Shown: piece after piece, positions 1 to 11,356 of the stretch
Layout: each line of letters starts with the position of its first letter
How positions within the stretch are numbered: position 1 is the stretch's first letter
The notes under the pieces: model-generated
The model's input: only the letters and a program-made list of their open reading frames with translations
What the model was told of the DNA's origin: nothing
Databases searched by the model: none
Assembly (NCBI RefSeq): GCF_001619985.1
Contig: NW_017264194.1
Coordinates: 1,421,511-1,485,510, forward strand
Origin: Xylona heveae TC161
Lineage: Eukaryota; Ascomycota; Xylonomycetes; Xylonales; Xylonaceae
Reading direction: 5' to 3'
DNA: 64,000 nucleotides
Program-made: the position numbers and the translations under genes

Positions 1-670
1 TTGAAGAAAGTAGACTGAGATGGGAGGAATGTATATGAAGTAAACGCATGGACATAAAATAAATGAAAGTAAAAACAGACAGCTTGATGGCACCATTTAA
101 AGAAGCAAATATAGATAGGAACATGGTTAAGCGTACATCTTTTTCAATCTTTGCCTTTGCTGCCACGACCTGTGCTCTGTCGCCAATATCACAGGTATAG
201 TAGTGGATATTTTTGCTTTCCATGACCATGAGCTGGGTTGCATCCAGCTCTCGCACATCCAGAACAGCCACACTTGCGCCGCGGAGGCCGTACACTTCGG
301 CAATGAGCAAACCGACCCCGCTGGCGCCTCCAGTAATCACAATAACTTCGCGAGATAGGTCGACATGTCGAGGAGCGCCGTATGCAACGCGTTTGTCAAC
401 GAGCAAGAACAAGGATCGCAGAGTAATCAATATAGCGTAGATAATAGCCACCTGCATTGAAGTGTAAGTATAAGGCGTTGCCTGGGCCCGCAAACCCAGT
501 GGTATCATCCATGCTGCGAATGGATGCAGAAAAGTGTTCTCCGCGACACGCACGAGTAGATCGACAGTGAGGTGATGATACCATAGCTTGCGGGCACCGT
601 TTTCATTTCCGGATGACGAAGACGACACCTGATCTGAAGCTGCTTCTTGCCTTATAATTTGGGACGCCAT
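1..670 (-). CDS. Short-chain dehydrogenase/reductase, membrane-anchored (3' part outside window)
   Basis: NAD(P)-dependent short-chain dehydrogenase, probably of the retinol-dehydrogenase/17-beta-HSD-like group acting on lipids or steroids. The first exon runs from the ATG at 670 to about 137 and ends at a GTACGC donor. It encodes about 178 residues. A hydrophobic stretch near residues 75-92 (VAIIYAILITLRSLFLLV) suggests an ER-membrane anchor. The Rossmann glycine motif TGGASGVG follows, then VAVLDV (end of beta-2) and YTCDIGD (the conserved Asp of the adenine pocket). The YxxxK catalytic motif lies in the missing part. The rest of the window's left end looks like intron; a CTCAG acceptor near 15-19 may open exon 2. 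Fold assignment is firm, substrate unknown. Confidence 0.8.
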   Translation of the reverse strand, partial: MASQIIRQEAASDQVSSSSSGNENGARKLWYHHLTVDLLVRVAENTFLHPFAAWMIPLGLRAQATPYTYTSMQVAIIYAILITLRSLFLLVDKRVAYGAPRHVDLSREVIVITGGASGVGLLIAEVYGLRGASVAVLDVRELDATQLMVMESKNIHYYTCDIGDRAQVVAAKAKIEKDVRLTMFLSIFASLNGAIKLSVFTFIYFMSMRLLHIHSSHLSLLSS

Positions 671-1140
671 CCTGGCCAAGAAGCGCCTGAGATAGATTAG
701 TAATTAATGAAGAAATGCTGAAGGTAAGCTTAGTCAAGTTGATAAACAGCTAATGTCCACGATCGCTCTTCGGCTTGATCGTTCAGAAAAGCATTCTATG
801 GCTTCTTCTTTTTAAAGTATACGCCTTGTTGTCCGGTAGTTCAGGAGCATGTTCGCGCGGGTAAAGAAGCGCGCGTCTATGCATGTGTGGAGAGAGATAC
901 TTGGGGCCAAACATTCGCACAGTTTGTTTGTTCGATGTTTGAGCAGAGCGAGGGAGTTGGCCGCTTCTGATTTATTCGCTTACGAGAGTGCGCACGTTCT
1001 TATCGATAAGGCACACGCGCGCCCCTTCTCAAACCCCTCCGAGGGGCAATGGAATGAATGAATTAGAGTATGTATTGATTTGCCACTTTTGTGGGGTGAA
1101 TGGCATTCTTAACTGAGCCGATCGGCAATGACTCGCATTC
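671..1140. other. Divergent intergenic region, SDR and OGFr genes
   Basis: Spacer between two divergently transcribed genes, so it should hold both promoters. Short open frames inside it are low-complexity and have no family resemblance. I see no RNA gene or repeat. Confidence 0.5.
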
Positions 1141-2085
1141 ATGAATTCGAAGATCTTCCCTATGATGGCTTTTTTACCTGTTAATCCTCCCTTGATGAGC
1201 TCCATTAGAAACCTCTGCCACATCATCTATTCTGGGCCTCGATTCCGAGGGTCGAAAAGGCTCCGGCTGCCCGTTTCCGCAGCTTGCGGTCTAGGCCGAA
1301 AGCATCACTTGTCGTCGGCAACCATGTCAAAGACGGTGACAGCGTCAGGGTCCGCGTCCCAACCGCCGCCACTAGTGTCATTCTTTGAGCACCCCAACGG
1401 AAGTAAAGACTTTCGAGGTCGAACTTTGTCTTCCATACTTAAGTGGTCGGATGCCGATTTAGAATATTCTCATGATTATATTCAGTCGGTCTTTCCCTTG
1501 CCTGAGATTTCACCGGTGAATCCACAGGCGCCAGCCGTTGACCATCCCACATTTGAGGCCTTTCACGCTCGTTTAGAGCTACGTGAGCGGTTACGCGAAG
1601 CTTTTGAGCGCATTTTGCTCTTTTATGGCCTGAAGCTTGAAACGCGTCAGGCGTCGCCTCCCCCTTCTTTTACGAACGAGAACAGTGAAAATATAAATCA
1701 CGCCTCGTCTCCATCTCAGACTGACCGCAAAGGCCACAACAATTGCAGCAATCCGGAAATTTTCAGAATTGTACCTGCCCCGAATTTCTCTTCTGCTTCG
1801 AGATCTTGGGTTCGCCCGTTTGGTCACAACCATTTACGCATTACAAGGATAATTCGTTCGTTGAGAATCTTGGGTTTGGAGCCTGAAGCCGAAGCTTTCT
1901 TTGCGGCATTGAAGTCGGTATACAGCTCCGGCAAGGGAAATATTAGTTCTAGGTCTTTCACGTTTTGGACCCGTTCAGCGAAGAGACCTTTAAATATTCC
2001 ACCGGAAGACAACTCCAAGAATGGATGGGGAAATAAGGGAAAAGTCTTCTTGCGCGAGTTTGAGCAGCGGCGCCGCCAGTCCTAG
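1141..2085 (+). CDS. Opioid growth factor receptor (OGFr) N-domain protein
   Basis: Single-exon gene. From about residue 76 it matches the OGFr conserved domain: SFFEHPNGSKDFRGRTL, ILKWSDADLEYSHDYIQ, VFPLPEISPVN, then an arginine-rich helix ending ILLFYGLKL, and later HNHLRITRIIRSLRILGLE. In animals this domain is in a perinuclear peptide receptor. In fungi the domain is widespread and its role is unknown, so the name is only a domain label. The ATG at 1141 opens the frame, but the ATG at 1324 (MSKTVTASGS), just before the domain, may be the true start. A second frame running on to 2287 encodes a very basic tail (see findings). Confidence 0.8.
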   Translation: MNSKIFPMMAFLPVNPPLMSSIRNLCHIIYSGPRFRGSKRLRLPVSAACGLGRKHHLSSATMSKTVTASGSASQPPPLVSFFEHPNGSKDFRGRTLSSILKWSDADLEYSHDYIQSVFPLPEISPVNPQAPAVDHPTFEAFHARLELRERLREAFERILLFYGLKLETRQASPPPSFTNENSENINHASSPSQTDRKGHNNCSNPEIFRIVPAPNFSSASRSWVRPFGHNHLRITRIIRSLRILGLEPEAEAFFAALKSVYSSGKGNISSRSFTFWTRSAKRPLNIPPEDNSKNGWGNKGKVFLREFEQRRRQS

Positions 2086-3080
2086 AGTGTCAGGTCTCAA
2101 GTTGAGGGTGACACGAAAAAGAATAACAGGATTTCCCCAAGGAAAACTCAAGGCTCCGGGCTCACCAAAGCGGCCTGGGAATATGCGTCGGTCATGCTCG
2201 GTCACCGTTGCTCGAAAACTAAAAGCTTTACGCATTCAGAGGGAGTCAAAGGCGTTTGAAGCTCAGCTGCGAAAATTACGGCTATAGGCGTCTACGTATG
2301 ATATGTTTTGATTGTTTTCCGGGAGGCGTTCTATATCCATTGGCACACAAAATCATCAATACCAACTTGGATAAATTAATAGTAATAATAATCTCAAATT
2401 GACTCAAATAGTCCGATGGATGTTCATTGAGGGCCATTAGCATCAAGTCAGTTATTTCACGAAGCATTTATGTGATTTCACCATTGTTTTGGATTGAGCC
2501 GAATGGGGGTAATCGCGATTTCATCAAAAAATTTCTCTACGGCTATTGCAGCATCAAAAGTTTCGAAGGTTTGATTTATGCTTCCAAGACTAACTTCAAA
2601 TTTTAGAACATGTTTTATTTTTATCTTCTTAAATTTGGGTTTATTTTTTAATTTTTTTTTTTTTTTGGATCACAGAAATATTCACATCAATTTTCTTTTC
2701 AAAAGGGCTGTACCGTAGCCATACGAGTGATATATCTCATGAAGGCAACAATTCAGGTTCTCGATGAGCATACTAGGCAAATTAATAGCGCAAATCCCCA
2801 GCGTCTGAGCCTTCTCTTCTGGAAATTTCACGCTCTCAGGTCGAGAACGGTAATTTATTAACATATTGTCCGCCCCGTTGGGCTCTCTCGATCATGGCGG
2901 CTGTGCTTAGTAAGCTGTTTCCAGAAGTTGCACTTGCACTGACGTATTTTTGGATTTGTTTTCTCTGTCAAATTTGAAGACAACGAAAATTGAATGATAT
3001 CGCAATTGATAATATCAGCTAGTCATCCAAGAGGGTGACCCATTGAAAATTTCGGAAGCGTTGTGCGACGAACTTAGGGA
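2086..3080. other. Intergenic, AT-rich
   Basis: Spacer with a T-rich tract around 2600-2666. Apart from the possible basic frame ending at 2287, I see no gene. Confidence 0.5.
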
Positions 3081-4574
3081 ATGGCAGCCGAATTTCTGGC
3101 ATCACATGGTGTCAATCTACAGCAGGAGCTGACCAGGGTTCAGTTTGGTAGAGATGATGTACCTGGGCCCGTATCCAAAACCTCGAAGCCACCTCTTCGT
3201 CATATAAGATGTGCTCGTCTGCCCAATGGCGGTGCGAACGAATTCTTTGATATCTCCCTATCAGATGACAAGATTGAGGCAATCGTCCCTCACAATTTCT
3301 CTGCACCGCGTTTACAACACCCGCAGATTTTAGACGCTCAAGGACAACTTCTTGCTCCGTCCCTTTGTCATCCCCACATACATCTCGACAAATGCTTTCT
3401 TCTGGGAGACTCCAAATATTCGGATTTGGAGATATTGAGAGGCGACTTTCCTGAGGCGATGCAGCTTACCACTCAGGCAAAGGCTCGGTTTGAGACTGAT
3501 GATCTGATACGAAGAGGAAGACGATTGATCAGAGAAAGCCTCAGTGCGGGGGTAACTGTCATGAGAGCATTTGTTGAGGTAGATGCCGGGGTTGGCACGA
3601 AGTGCGTCGATGCTGGCCTGATGCTGAAGAAGGAATTCCAGGGAAGATGCGATGTGCAGATATCCGTTTTTGCACAATTACCAATTTTCAGCTCTCCGGA
3701 CGGAGGATTGGAAATGCGGCGGCTTATACAAGAGGCAGCTCGCAGACCCGATGTAGAAAGTTTTGGCACCGCTCCGTATGTCGAGACTGATACAGGCAAG
3801 ATGAAACAGAATATTGAGTGGGCAGTGGAACTGTGTCTACGAGAGGGTTTACATCTAGACTTTCATCTTGACTACAACCTCGATGCTGCACAGGAGCCAA
3901 TGGTATGGCATGTGTTAGATACCCTGCAAAAGCAAGACTGGAGGGGCAGAGCGCACACGGGAAAAACAATAGTGCTCAGTCATTGTACTCGGCTTACGCT
4001 TTTCAATCGCGACGAATGGACTCGCCTAAGGGAAAGCATTAGAGATCTACCCATATCTTTTGTAGGATTACCGACTTCAGATCTGTTTATGATGGGAAGA
4101 CCGGAAGAAGAGGATGATGGCTGTGGCCCGAGAGTCCGAGGCACATTGCCTGTACCAAACATGATCAAAAGTCACGGCTTCCAGGGAGCTATTGGTGTCA
4201 ATAACGTAGGGAATGCATTTACGCCCCAGGGGAATTGCGATCCCTTGAGTATTGCAAGCTTGGGCGTAGGAGTATATCAGACGGGCACAAAGAATGATAC
4301 CCAGTTATTATATGTAAGTATATCTGTGATGGAAAAAGCAGTGATAATGCTAATGATTTGAAAGGAGTGTGTATCTTCGAGAGCAAAAGCCGCCATTGGA
4401 TGCGGAGAATCAAGTCAAGGCCTTGGAGAAGGTTCTGTAGCAGACCTGATTCTGTTTGGGCGAAAGGATGGGCCACCAGAAGAGTATAAGCAACGAAAAA
4501 TAGTTCAAGAGCTTGTTTATAGCCCTCCTCTCGATCGATTGGTTGTAAAAGGCGGTGTCATCCTGGATATATAA
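3081..4574 (+). CDS. Cytosine deaminase-like amidohydrolase
   Basis: Metal-dependent hydrolase of the amidohydrolase superfamily, nearest to the cytosine deaminase/AtzC branch; 480 residues. Exons 3081-4313 and 4365-4574; the 51-bp intron has a GTAAGT donor and GCTAATGA branch site. Visible motifs: HPHIHLDK (about residues 97-104, metal-binding HxH), FHLDYN (about 261-266), LSHCTRL (about 298-304) and VNNVGNAF (about 373-380). In bacterial cytosine deaminase the third motif reads HCDE, with the Glu catalytic, and the last carries a metal-binding or proton-shuttling Asp. Here these are Tyr and Asn. Substrate may therefore not be cytosine, or catalysis is altered. The C-terminal exon restores the beta-sandwich ending (ADLILFG). 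Confidence 0.85.
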
Positions 4575-4966
4575 AGTGCTTCACGAACGGAGATTCTAGA
4601 ACTAATACAAATGTAAATATCCCATATCTGAGTGCAGTATCGCTTAAACAAAAGTGTCTGCCCACAGAGTTTGAAATGTCATGTTTTAGATCAACAAACC
4701 TCCGTGGGTTGATGACTGCCCAGAAGTTCATTTCGTTGGCAGAAACACAACCCTCAAAGGCGGTGAACATTCACAGTTCCATTTCTAGTTTAGCGTCAAC
4801 TCTTCTGGTCCCTTCCAGCCACGTGACCATTTTGAACTTCGCTGGAACGCGACTACGGAAGGAAGTATCGCGGAGCGAAATCACAGAGACCGGACCTAGC
4901 TTTCCTCTCAGGACTTAGAGACTGCAAGATTGCTCCCAGCAATAGCAGCAGGCGGAGGACGGCAGT
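4575..4966. other. Intergenic
   Basis: Spacer between two genes on the same strand; holds the promoter of the SWIB gene. No further feature seen. Confidence 0.4.
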
Positions 4967-6729
4967 ATGAACCCTGCAATGCAAACCCAATATCGCAACT
5001 ACGCCCCAGCAGGCGCGCAGCGTTCGCCTGCCACGACTGGCACTCGGCGTGGCCCAGGTACGTTGAACTCCCCACGGAGACCTAGCAGACACTGCATTTC
5101 CCAGCGAATTTGGCATCTAATATATCTGGCCCACAGGACCAATGGTTGCTGCCGCACCGCATCCGCAACCTGCTTTGATCCCAGCGCAGATCCAAGCACA
5201 GCAAGCCCAGGCCGCACAAGAACGCGAACTTGCGAAACGAAGAAGCCGAAAACCTACAGACAAGAACATCCCCGAAGGAGTTGCCGAAGCAATCATCGGC
5301 GATGGCGTACAGCGATATCAGGCCCTGCGTGACGTGGAGCGACGGCTCGACGCTACGATGATGCGTAAGAGACTGGACATTCAGGACTCTGTCAATCGCA
5401 ATGTGAAACGGTACCGGACACTACGCATCTGGATCTCCAACACAGCAGAGAACCAGCCCTGGCAGGCAAAGGGGCTCGAGGACAATGCATTTGATTTTAG
5501 CATGGCGACGGGGGCTTCGTACAAAGTCAGAATTGAAGGACGATTACTAGACGACGACGACCCAGAGGATGTCTCAGACGACGAAGAGGAAGCTGGGGGA
5601 GACAAGCAATCAGCTGCAGCAGCAGCGCCATCAGAACCCCAGGGTAATGCACCGGATCAAGATGGCGACAAGGGCGCAGACAAACCCGTCAATCCTGCCG
5701 TGCCCCGACCCCGCAAGCGTTTCTCTCACTTTTTTAAATCAATCACTGTCGAATTCGATCGATCAAGCGCCCTTCCCGTCGATGCGTCTGCGAACATTGA
5801 ATGGAAGAAGCCCGCTCTGCCGCCAAACGTGCCGCAGCTTCCGCCATCAGCAGATTTCGACTGTCTCGAATTCGAACGCAAGAGCGACGAGAATCTCAAC
5901 TGCACAATTAATCTCGTCCGGGACGAAAATCCCGAGCGCTACCGCCTGAGCAGAGAACTCGCCGAGGTTCTTGATACCGACGAAGATGCGCGAGCTGGCG
6001 TCGTTCTCGGACTCTGGGAATACATCAAGGCCATGGGTCTGCAGGAAGATGAAGAGAAGCGTACAATCCGCTGTGACGACCGATTGAAGGCGGTACGTGT
6101 GATCCCCATTCCCCCCTTCCCCTTTCCTCCCCTTTCTTCTTTCTTGAGGTCAATTTTCAGAAATTCGTCCCCCTTATCATTTTACTGATCTTCGGGCCAA
6201 TATCCAGATCTTCAAACAAGACCAGCTCTTCTTCCCACATGTCCCCGACCTCATCTTGAACCACCTATCCCCCCTGCCGCCCATCAAGCTGCCCTACACC
6301 ATCCGCGTCGACGCCGCATACCAAGCCAGTCCCACCCCGACCGTCTACGACGTGCGCGTGCCGCTTGACGACCCCCTGCGCGCACAGATGATTGCGCTTA
6401 CTACTAATCCCGCTTATCCCGCTACATTGCGCTCTATTGCCTCGCTCGACGACCAGCTCGCGCTGATCATTCAGGCCCTGGCCCATTCCAAGGCCAAGCA
6501 TGGCTTCTTCACCGCCATGGCTGCTGACCCGGCCGCGTTTGTTCGTCGTTGGGTCAGTTCCCAGCAGCGCGATCTCCAAGTCATCCTGGGCGAAGCCACG
6601 CGCGGCATTGGCGCCGGTGCCGCAGACGATGCGTATGCCTCGGATGAGTTTAGACGCGGTGGCCAAGCGGGCGTTTGGGGCTCCGATGGTGTCCGGGAGA
6701 GTGTTGGACTGTGGCTTGCCCGGCCGTGA
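4967..6729 (+). CDS. SWI/SNF-RSC subunit with SWIB domain (Snf12/Rsc6/SMARCD-like)
   Basis: Accessory subunit of an ATP-dependent chromatin remodeller, acting in the nucleus; 522 residues. Exons 4967-5057, 5137-6092 and 6208-6729, with introns of 79 and 115 bp. The order fits SMARCD/Snf12 proteins: a Gln/Pro/Ala-rich N-terminus, a conserved block with RRSRKPTDKNIPEGVAE and the helix RRLDATMMRKRLDIQ, an acidic linker, then FSHFFKSITVEFDR. The SWIB core follows (LSRELAEVLD, GVVLGLWEYIKAMGLQ, IRCDDRLKAIF) and is split by intron 2. The C-terminal helices (HGFFTAMAADPAAFVRRWVS) are also typical. One SWIB gene cannot be assigned to SWI/SNF or RSC from sequence alone. Confidence 0.92.
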
Positions 6730-7509
6730 TACTCTTACTTTTACTCACTTCCTCTTTTTTTTTGTTCCCCTCCCCCTTTTTGTCTTTTCTTTTCTTTTCT
6801 TTTCTTCTCTTTACTTTTATCGCCTCCTTCCCTTTCACGGGCTGGGCTTTTTTTCTTTCTTCCAATTTCTAGAGTATTTCCCGCTACTAGAATTTGTCCC
6901 CTTTTTTTTTTAATCTTCTTTCATTTGCCTACACGGCGAGCTGGGAAATTTCGGACTGAAGGCGAATTGAAATCTGGGGCGTTTATTGTATGATCGATAC
7001 TATGAGCCGAATTATGGAAAAACTGATATATAATTTTCACCATGTGTCATGACATTATTGCTGTGTCAGGCTTCACAGGGGCATATGATATCATTTACTC
7101 CGTCCCTCATCTATGTGCATGTATGGAAGTAAACTGGCTGAAAACATTGGAAGTGTTGGAGAAAAAAGGAGTAGTAAGAGAAAGGCGAGATGTGAGGGAA
7201 GAATGCTCGCCCCTTGAAGTCCGCAAAAGCACGTGTTGCTGCAGTACAATAGAGACTTCTCCTAACTCTGAATCCTTGACATCGACCGATGATAAAAAGT
7301 CAGTCGCAGGCAGCGAGCACCGGCGGATCGAGACAATGGAGACAGTATTGTGCAACACGCGGAGCAAAGGAGACAGGACAAACACGTGTTGTGAATTACA
7401 TTATGCATCCATAATGACAAGACTATTAGCACTGACAATAGTATAAGCTTAGCCAACCACGGGGAAAGAAATAGAAAGTAAAAAAGAAAGCTGAGTCTAA
7501 GATGATGCT
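6730..7509. other. Convergent intergenic region, pyrimidine-rich
   Basis: Region between two converging 3' ends. 6740-6920 is T/C-rich, as expected for 3' untranslated sequence. The remainder holds no supported gene. Confidence 0.5.
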
Positions 7510-8773
7510 TCAACCTCTTCTCCGCGACCGCGTAGTCGCAGTTTCCGTCTTCTCTACACTAAGCACATGATGGCCTTGCGCATCTACGCCGGAAGTGACG
7601 CTAGCTGGTACGTCGCCCTTTTGTTTTTGTTTCTCCTTGTCTTCCTTGGGCGGCTGGAACCGCTTGCGTACGGCATCAATCATCTTGTTGAACCAATAAT
7701 AGTTCAAACTGTTCAGGACGACGTTACTGCTGAGATACGTGACGGCCAGCCAAAGCGGCAGATGCATATCGCCTGAAAAGCGCATGACTTCGGCCGCAGG
7801 ATCATTAGACGGAATCGCCGCGGCTGCTGGAACGTGACCAGCACTGCTATTGAACGGAATGTTCGGAATGGTGCCATTCAAAAGGGTCGAGTTGATCACG
7901 TTCGTTCCATTGAGAAGGAGGGTGCTGTTTCCAGTCGAGACAAGAGGGTTAGAGATGCTGGTGGAACGTATCGCTCGGAACATGTCCATGAAGATACGCC
8001 CAGATTGGTACGTGCCCCAAATGATGCGGCAGCAAAAGAAGCTAGCGAGCAGGAGAATGCCGTTGTAGAGCTGGGGTCGAGAACCCGTCATATTGAGTTT
8101 GTCAAAGAACCAATGGAAGTTGAGGAACGGAGATGAGAGTTCATAGAGAATAAATGTCGGGCCGTAGTAGTTCACAAAAGGACGCTGTCATTAGAATGAA
8201 CATGTTAGCATCCTGGACATCCGTAATTTGCTGCTCCGCAGAAATTGTATTGGGATAATGCGCGGTAAGGATATCCGTGTAAGTGAAACTCACAAATCCA
8301 AAGCTGAATACTACCAGGGCACAGATAGCATGTGCAAGCATGCCGAGTCCAAACATCCGCACATGCTGCAAGCTAACCATCAAGTCCCAAAGAAAGTATC
8401 CCGCGGCAAACCCTTGAATCATGCCGCAGGCACCAGTATATCCAAAGATACGCTCCGTCAAGCTCATATTGTACCGCTCTTCATCATTCCACATTACCCA
8501 TAATGCCATGAAATTGATGAAGGAAGATTGTACCAACGAAACCACATGAACGTCCCAATTTACCCGCGTTTTAGGAGGCAGATTAGGGTAAATTTGGGGA
8601 AACAATCGAGCGGAAACATACGGCGAGATGCGCGTGTTGACGACATGATACAAGACGAAAGCGAAGAGCACCTCGTGTACATGTAGCGGAAGCGTTGGTA
8701 GAGAAAGATAGTCTGCGAGTGGTTGTACGAGTTTCGATAGCACCGGCGGCGCTGGGAGGAAAGGGTCTAGCAT
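7510..8773 (-). CDS. TLC-domain membrane protein (TMEM56/TLCD4-like)
   Basis: Multi-pass membrane protein with a TRAM-LAG1-CLN8 domain; 384 residues. Exons 8294-8773 and 7510-8184, with a 109-bp intron (GTGAGT donor, TGCTAACAT branch site). Hydrophobic segments repeat through residues about 35-230. Family landmarks include YFLWDLMVS, FVNYYGPTFILYELSSPFLN and HWFFDKL, whose His is conserved in TLC proteins. A Ser/Asn-rich loop with several NxS/T sites (NSTLLLNGT, NSTLLNGT) lies in the second half and could be glycosylated. The tail is basic and hydrophilic. TLC proteins include ceramide synthases, but the Lag1 double-His motif is not evident, so I do not call it a ceramide synthase. Confidence 0.85.
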
Positions 8774-9730
8774 GGCGTTGATGCGGCCGAGTTGCTCGAT
8801 AAAGACTTGCAGATAGAGGAGATGAGAGAAGACGCTTTGGGCCGCTCTTCAGGGTAATTTGAGATCAATGTACTACCGCAGGTACAGGAGGCTGTTGAGC
8901 ATGGCAAATATCAAAGAAGAGCTCGTAATGAAAGCTGACACGCGACACTAACAAAGCTGGCGATAGTTAGGCGTTGATGCCTGCCAACCCAAGCAATATA
9001 GTTATCGGATGTGGACAAATGTGTGAAAGAAGAAAATTTCAAAAGGAAAAATATCTGCTGGTAGAAAGAAAAGAAAATATGCAGGGTCCAGTTCAGCTAT
9101 ACCTCACAGACATTGGCACGAGCATGAACTGACCATGAGCTGAGCTCGAACACCGTAGTGGCTCGATGACTGTTGACGTTGGCCTGCTCTGGGGAAGTCG
9201 GAGAATCGGACAACTACGCCGATGACTAAAGACATTCAGGCAGGGAATCTGTTGGGATTGTAACCAAGCTTAGTCATCGGTCAGCAGGCGTGTCTTTAGC
9301 TCGCCATGTGCCGGTTATGTCCAGGTCCCGTGTGGGAGGCCACCGTCTCGTGATGCAAGCTGTTAATCACAGGGAGCTAGAAATTCTATAAATTATTCAA
9401 TGCTGAATGAAAATCATCTGTCATTGCGACTATATTCTGTAAATATCTCCTCGAAGTTGGTCAGATGAGATCCCGAAATATCCGCTAAAACGCAACACAT
9501 GCCAGAGTCATAAACAACATGATTCATCCATTTCCTAAACATTATGGCCGTCGTGATCATGAAGAAAAAGAAGATTGATGAAGAAAGAAGATAAGCAATA
9601 TCGGGGTATTATGCTGTGTAACGTCAATGTCAAAGGAATCTTGCGGACGTAAATCATAAATGTACCGGAACTTCCACGCAAAAGGAAAAAAATTCCCAGA
9701 AGAATTCTCAATGAAGGCTCTCCGGCAGCT
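8774..9730. other. Intergenic
   Basis: About 0.95 kb between two minus-strand genes; it should contain the TLC gene promoter and the BTB gene terminator. No open frame or repeat of note. Confidence 0.4.
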
Positions 9731-11356
9731 TTAGTCGGCTTCCCAAAGGAAATCCTGCTCTTCGACTCGTGTGCACGTCAAATATCCTAGACTGCCTCCG
9801 CTCCCGCTTCCACTTCCGTCCTTGCCAAGGTCCAGTTGGAGGTAGTTGCGCATCAGAGGTCGAACAATCTCCCTTGCCATACTTTTGAGCTCATCCATTC
9901 GTCGCTCAAACCTGCGGAGGGAGTCCCGAGTATAATCTTCCGGTCGAAGCTTAAGAAATCGCTTGAGCTCGTCATGACCGAGATAGGCCGATCCGCCGAC
10001 GCCTAACAAGCGGTAAATTCTACCAGTGTTGATGGGAAGAGCAGAAGGGGGAGCACGGGGTAGAGAGGTAGCCTGGTAGGAATCGGCAGCGGACCCAGTC
10101 TGAGAAGCGCGCACGATGCTCCGTGGCGGCGGTGGTGGTGGTGGTGGTAGCGCCGACGAGGTGTTCTCGGCAAGCCATTGGCGAAATAGGGAGACGGCCA
10201 ACCAATCAATGTAGGAATTTGTCGGAGTAACGCGCTCGCCCTTTGCGGTCGTCAAGGTGAGGCGAAAAAGTCGTCCTTCTATCTTACATTTGAGATCCTC
10301 AAGGTCCTCGACCTTGTCTTCAATGAGGTCTAGCATAGATCCAGGAAGGTGATTGCGAAGCTGGTTTGCTCCAGATGGCCATTGACCCACGACGTGAATG
10401 AGCGCCTCTGCAAAGATAATGCGGGATCGAGCCAAATAACCCAGTTTGAGATAGCTTGGCGGGTACTTTGCAATTTGCTTCCAAAGCCGGCCTTGAAATT
10501 GAAGCAGATGGTGGTCAATCCGAGGACCAACAACCTCGAGGGCATCATACATATCGGCGAGTGCGAGTAGGCTCTTGCATTCAACGTAGGCGTTGGCAAT
10601 ATTCACATTGTCAAGCGTTGGCGAATAATTGTAAAAGATACGCAGCATGTTGTCATAGTCGCGTAGGAGATCATCGGCTGGGTCATCAGGAGGGCGGCTG
10701 GTCGGAATTTGGATGCTGGAAAAGTTGGCCATTGAGCGAAAGAAGCCTGCCTGTGGTGCAGGAGGCTTGTTACGAACGGGAGGTGGCCGGGGAGTGTGGA
10801 CTCCTCCAAATATTGAGGTGGAAGGATTCTAAAGAACATGTTTATCAGTATCTCGTAGGTTCATAACATCTAAAAGGCACGCGCAACGGACCTTCTGTAC
10901 CAGCATGGGTATCTCGTCTGGCCTGTTACCACCGTCCAGCTCATATCTCCATCGCGGGCGCTGGGCATCTCTACTATGCGAGGATGGCCCGGGCCGTGTG
11001 ACTCCTTGTCCAGCAGAAGGAGTCTCTCCTATAACGGCCAGGCCTTGCGCTTGACTCGCACCATTTGCCTGCGCGCGAGACCATTCTTCGCTGGTGCCAG
11101 CCTCGAAGAAGCCCGAAGACTGTGCGAGGATCAAGCGATGTAGTAAATAACGCTGCTCCTGTGCGCCGACACTGATCAATATTTCAACATCGCCAGAATG
11201 CGTGAAGATGGGAAATTCATTCTGTGGCTGGTAGGAAGAACTGCCATGGTGCGAACGGCTCGTTCGGTGTCTGCGCGTGCTCGAGGCCCTTGACGAAATA
11301 GAGGGCGGTCGGCGAAGAGTCAATGTGCGCTCTGAGGATTCTGAATGCGACACCAT
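9731..11356 (-). CDS. BTB/POZ domain protein
   Basis: Fungal BTB/POZ protein of unknown role; such proteins are often Cullin-3 substrate adaptors. 520 residues. Exons 10892-11356 and 9731-10828; the 63-bp intron has an unusual GTCCGT donor and is a multiple of three, but it ends with an in-frame TAG. The BTB fold begins near residue 48: FPIFTHSGDVEILI, then YLLHRLILAQSSGFFEAG. It resumes after the intron with MLRIFYNYSP and the helix ALADMYDALEVVGPRIDHHLL. A run of eight prolines follows. The frame is open upstream to about 11698, but the ATG at 11356 is closest to the domain and is preferred. A C-terminal Gly/Ser stretch precedes the end. Confidence 0.8.
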
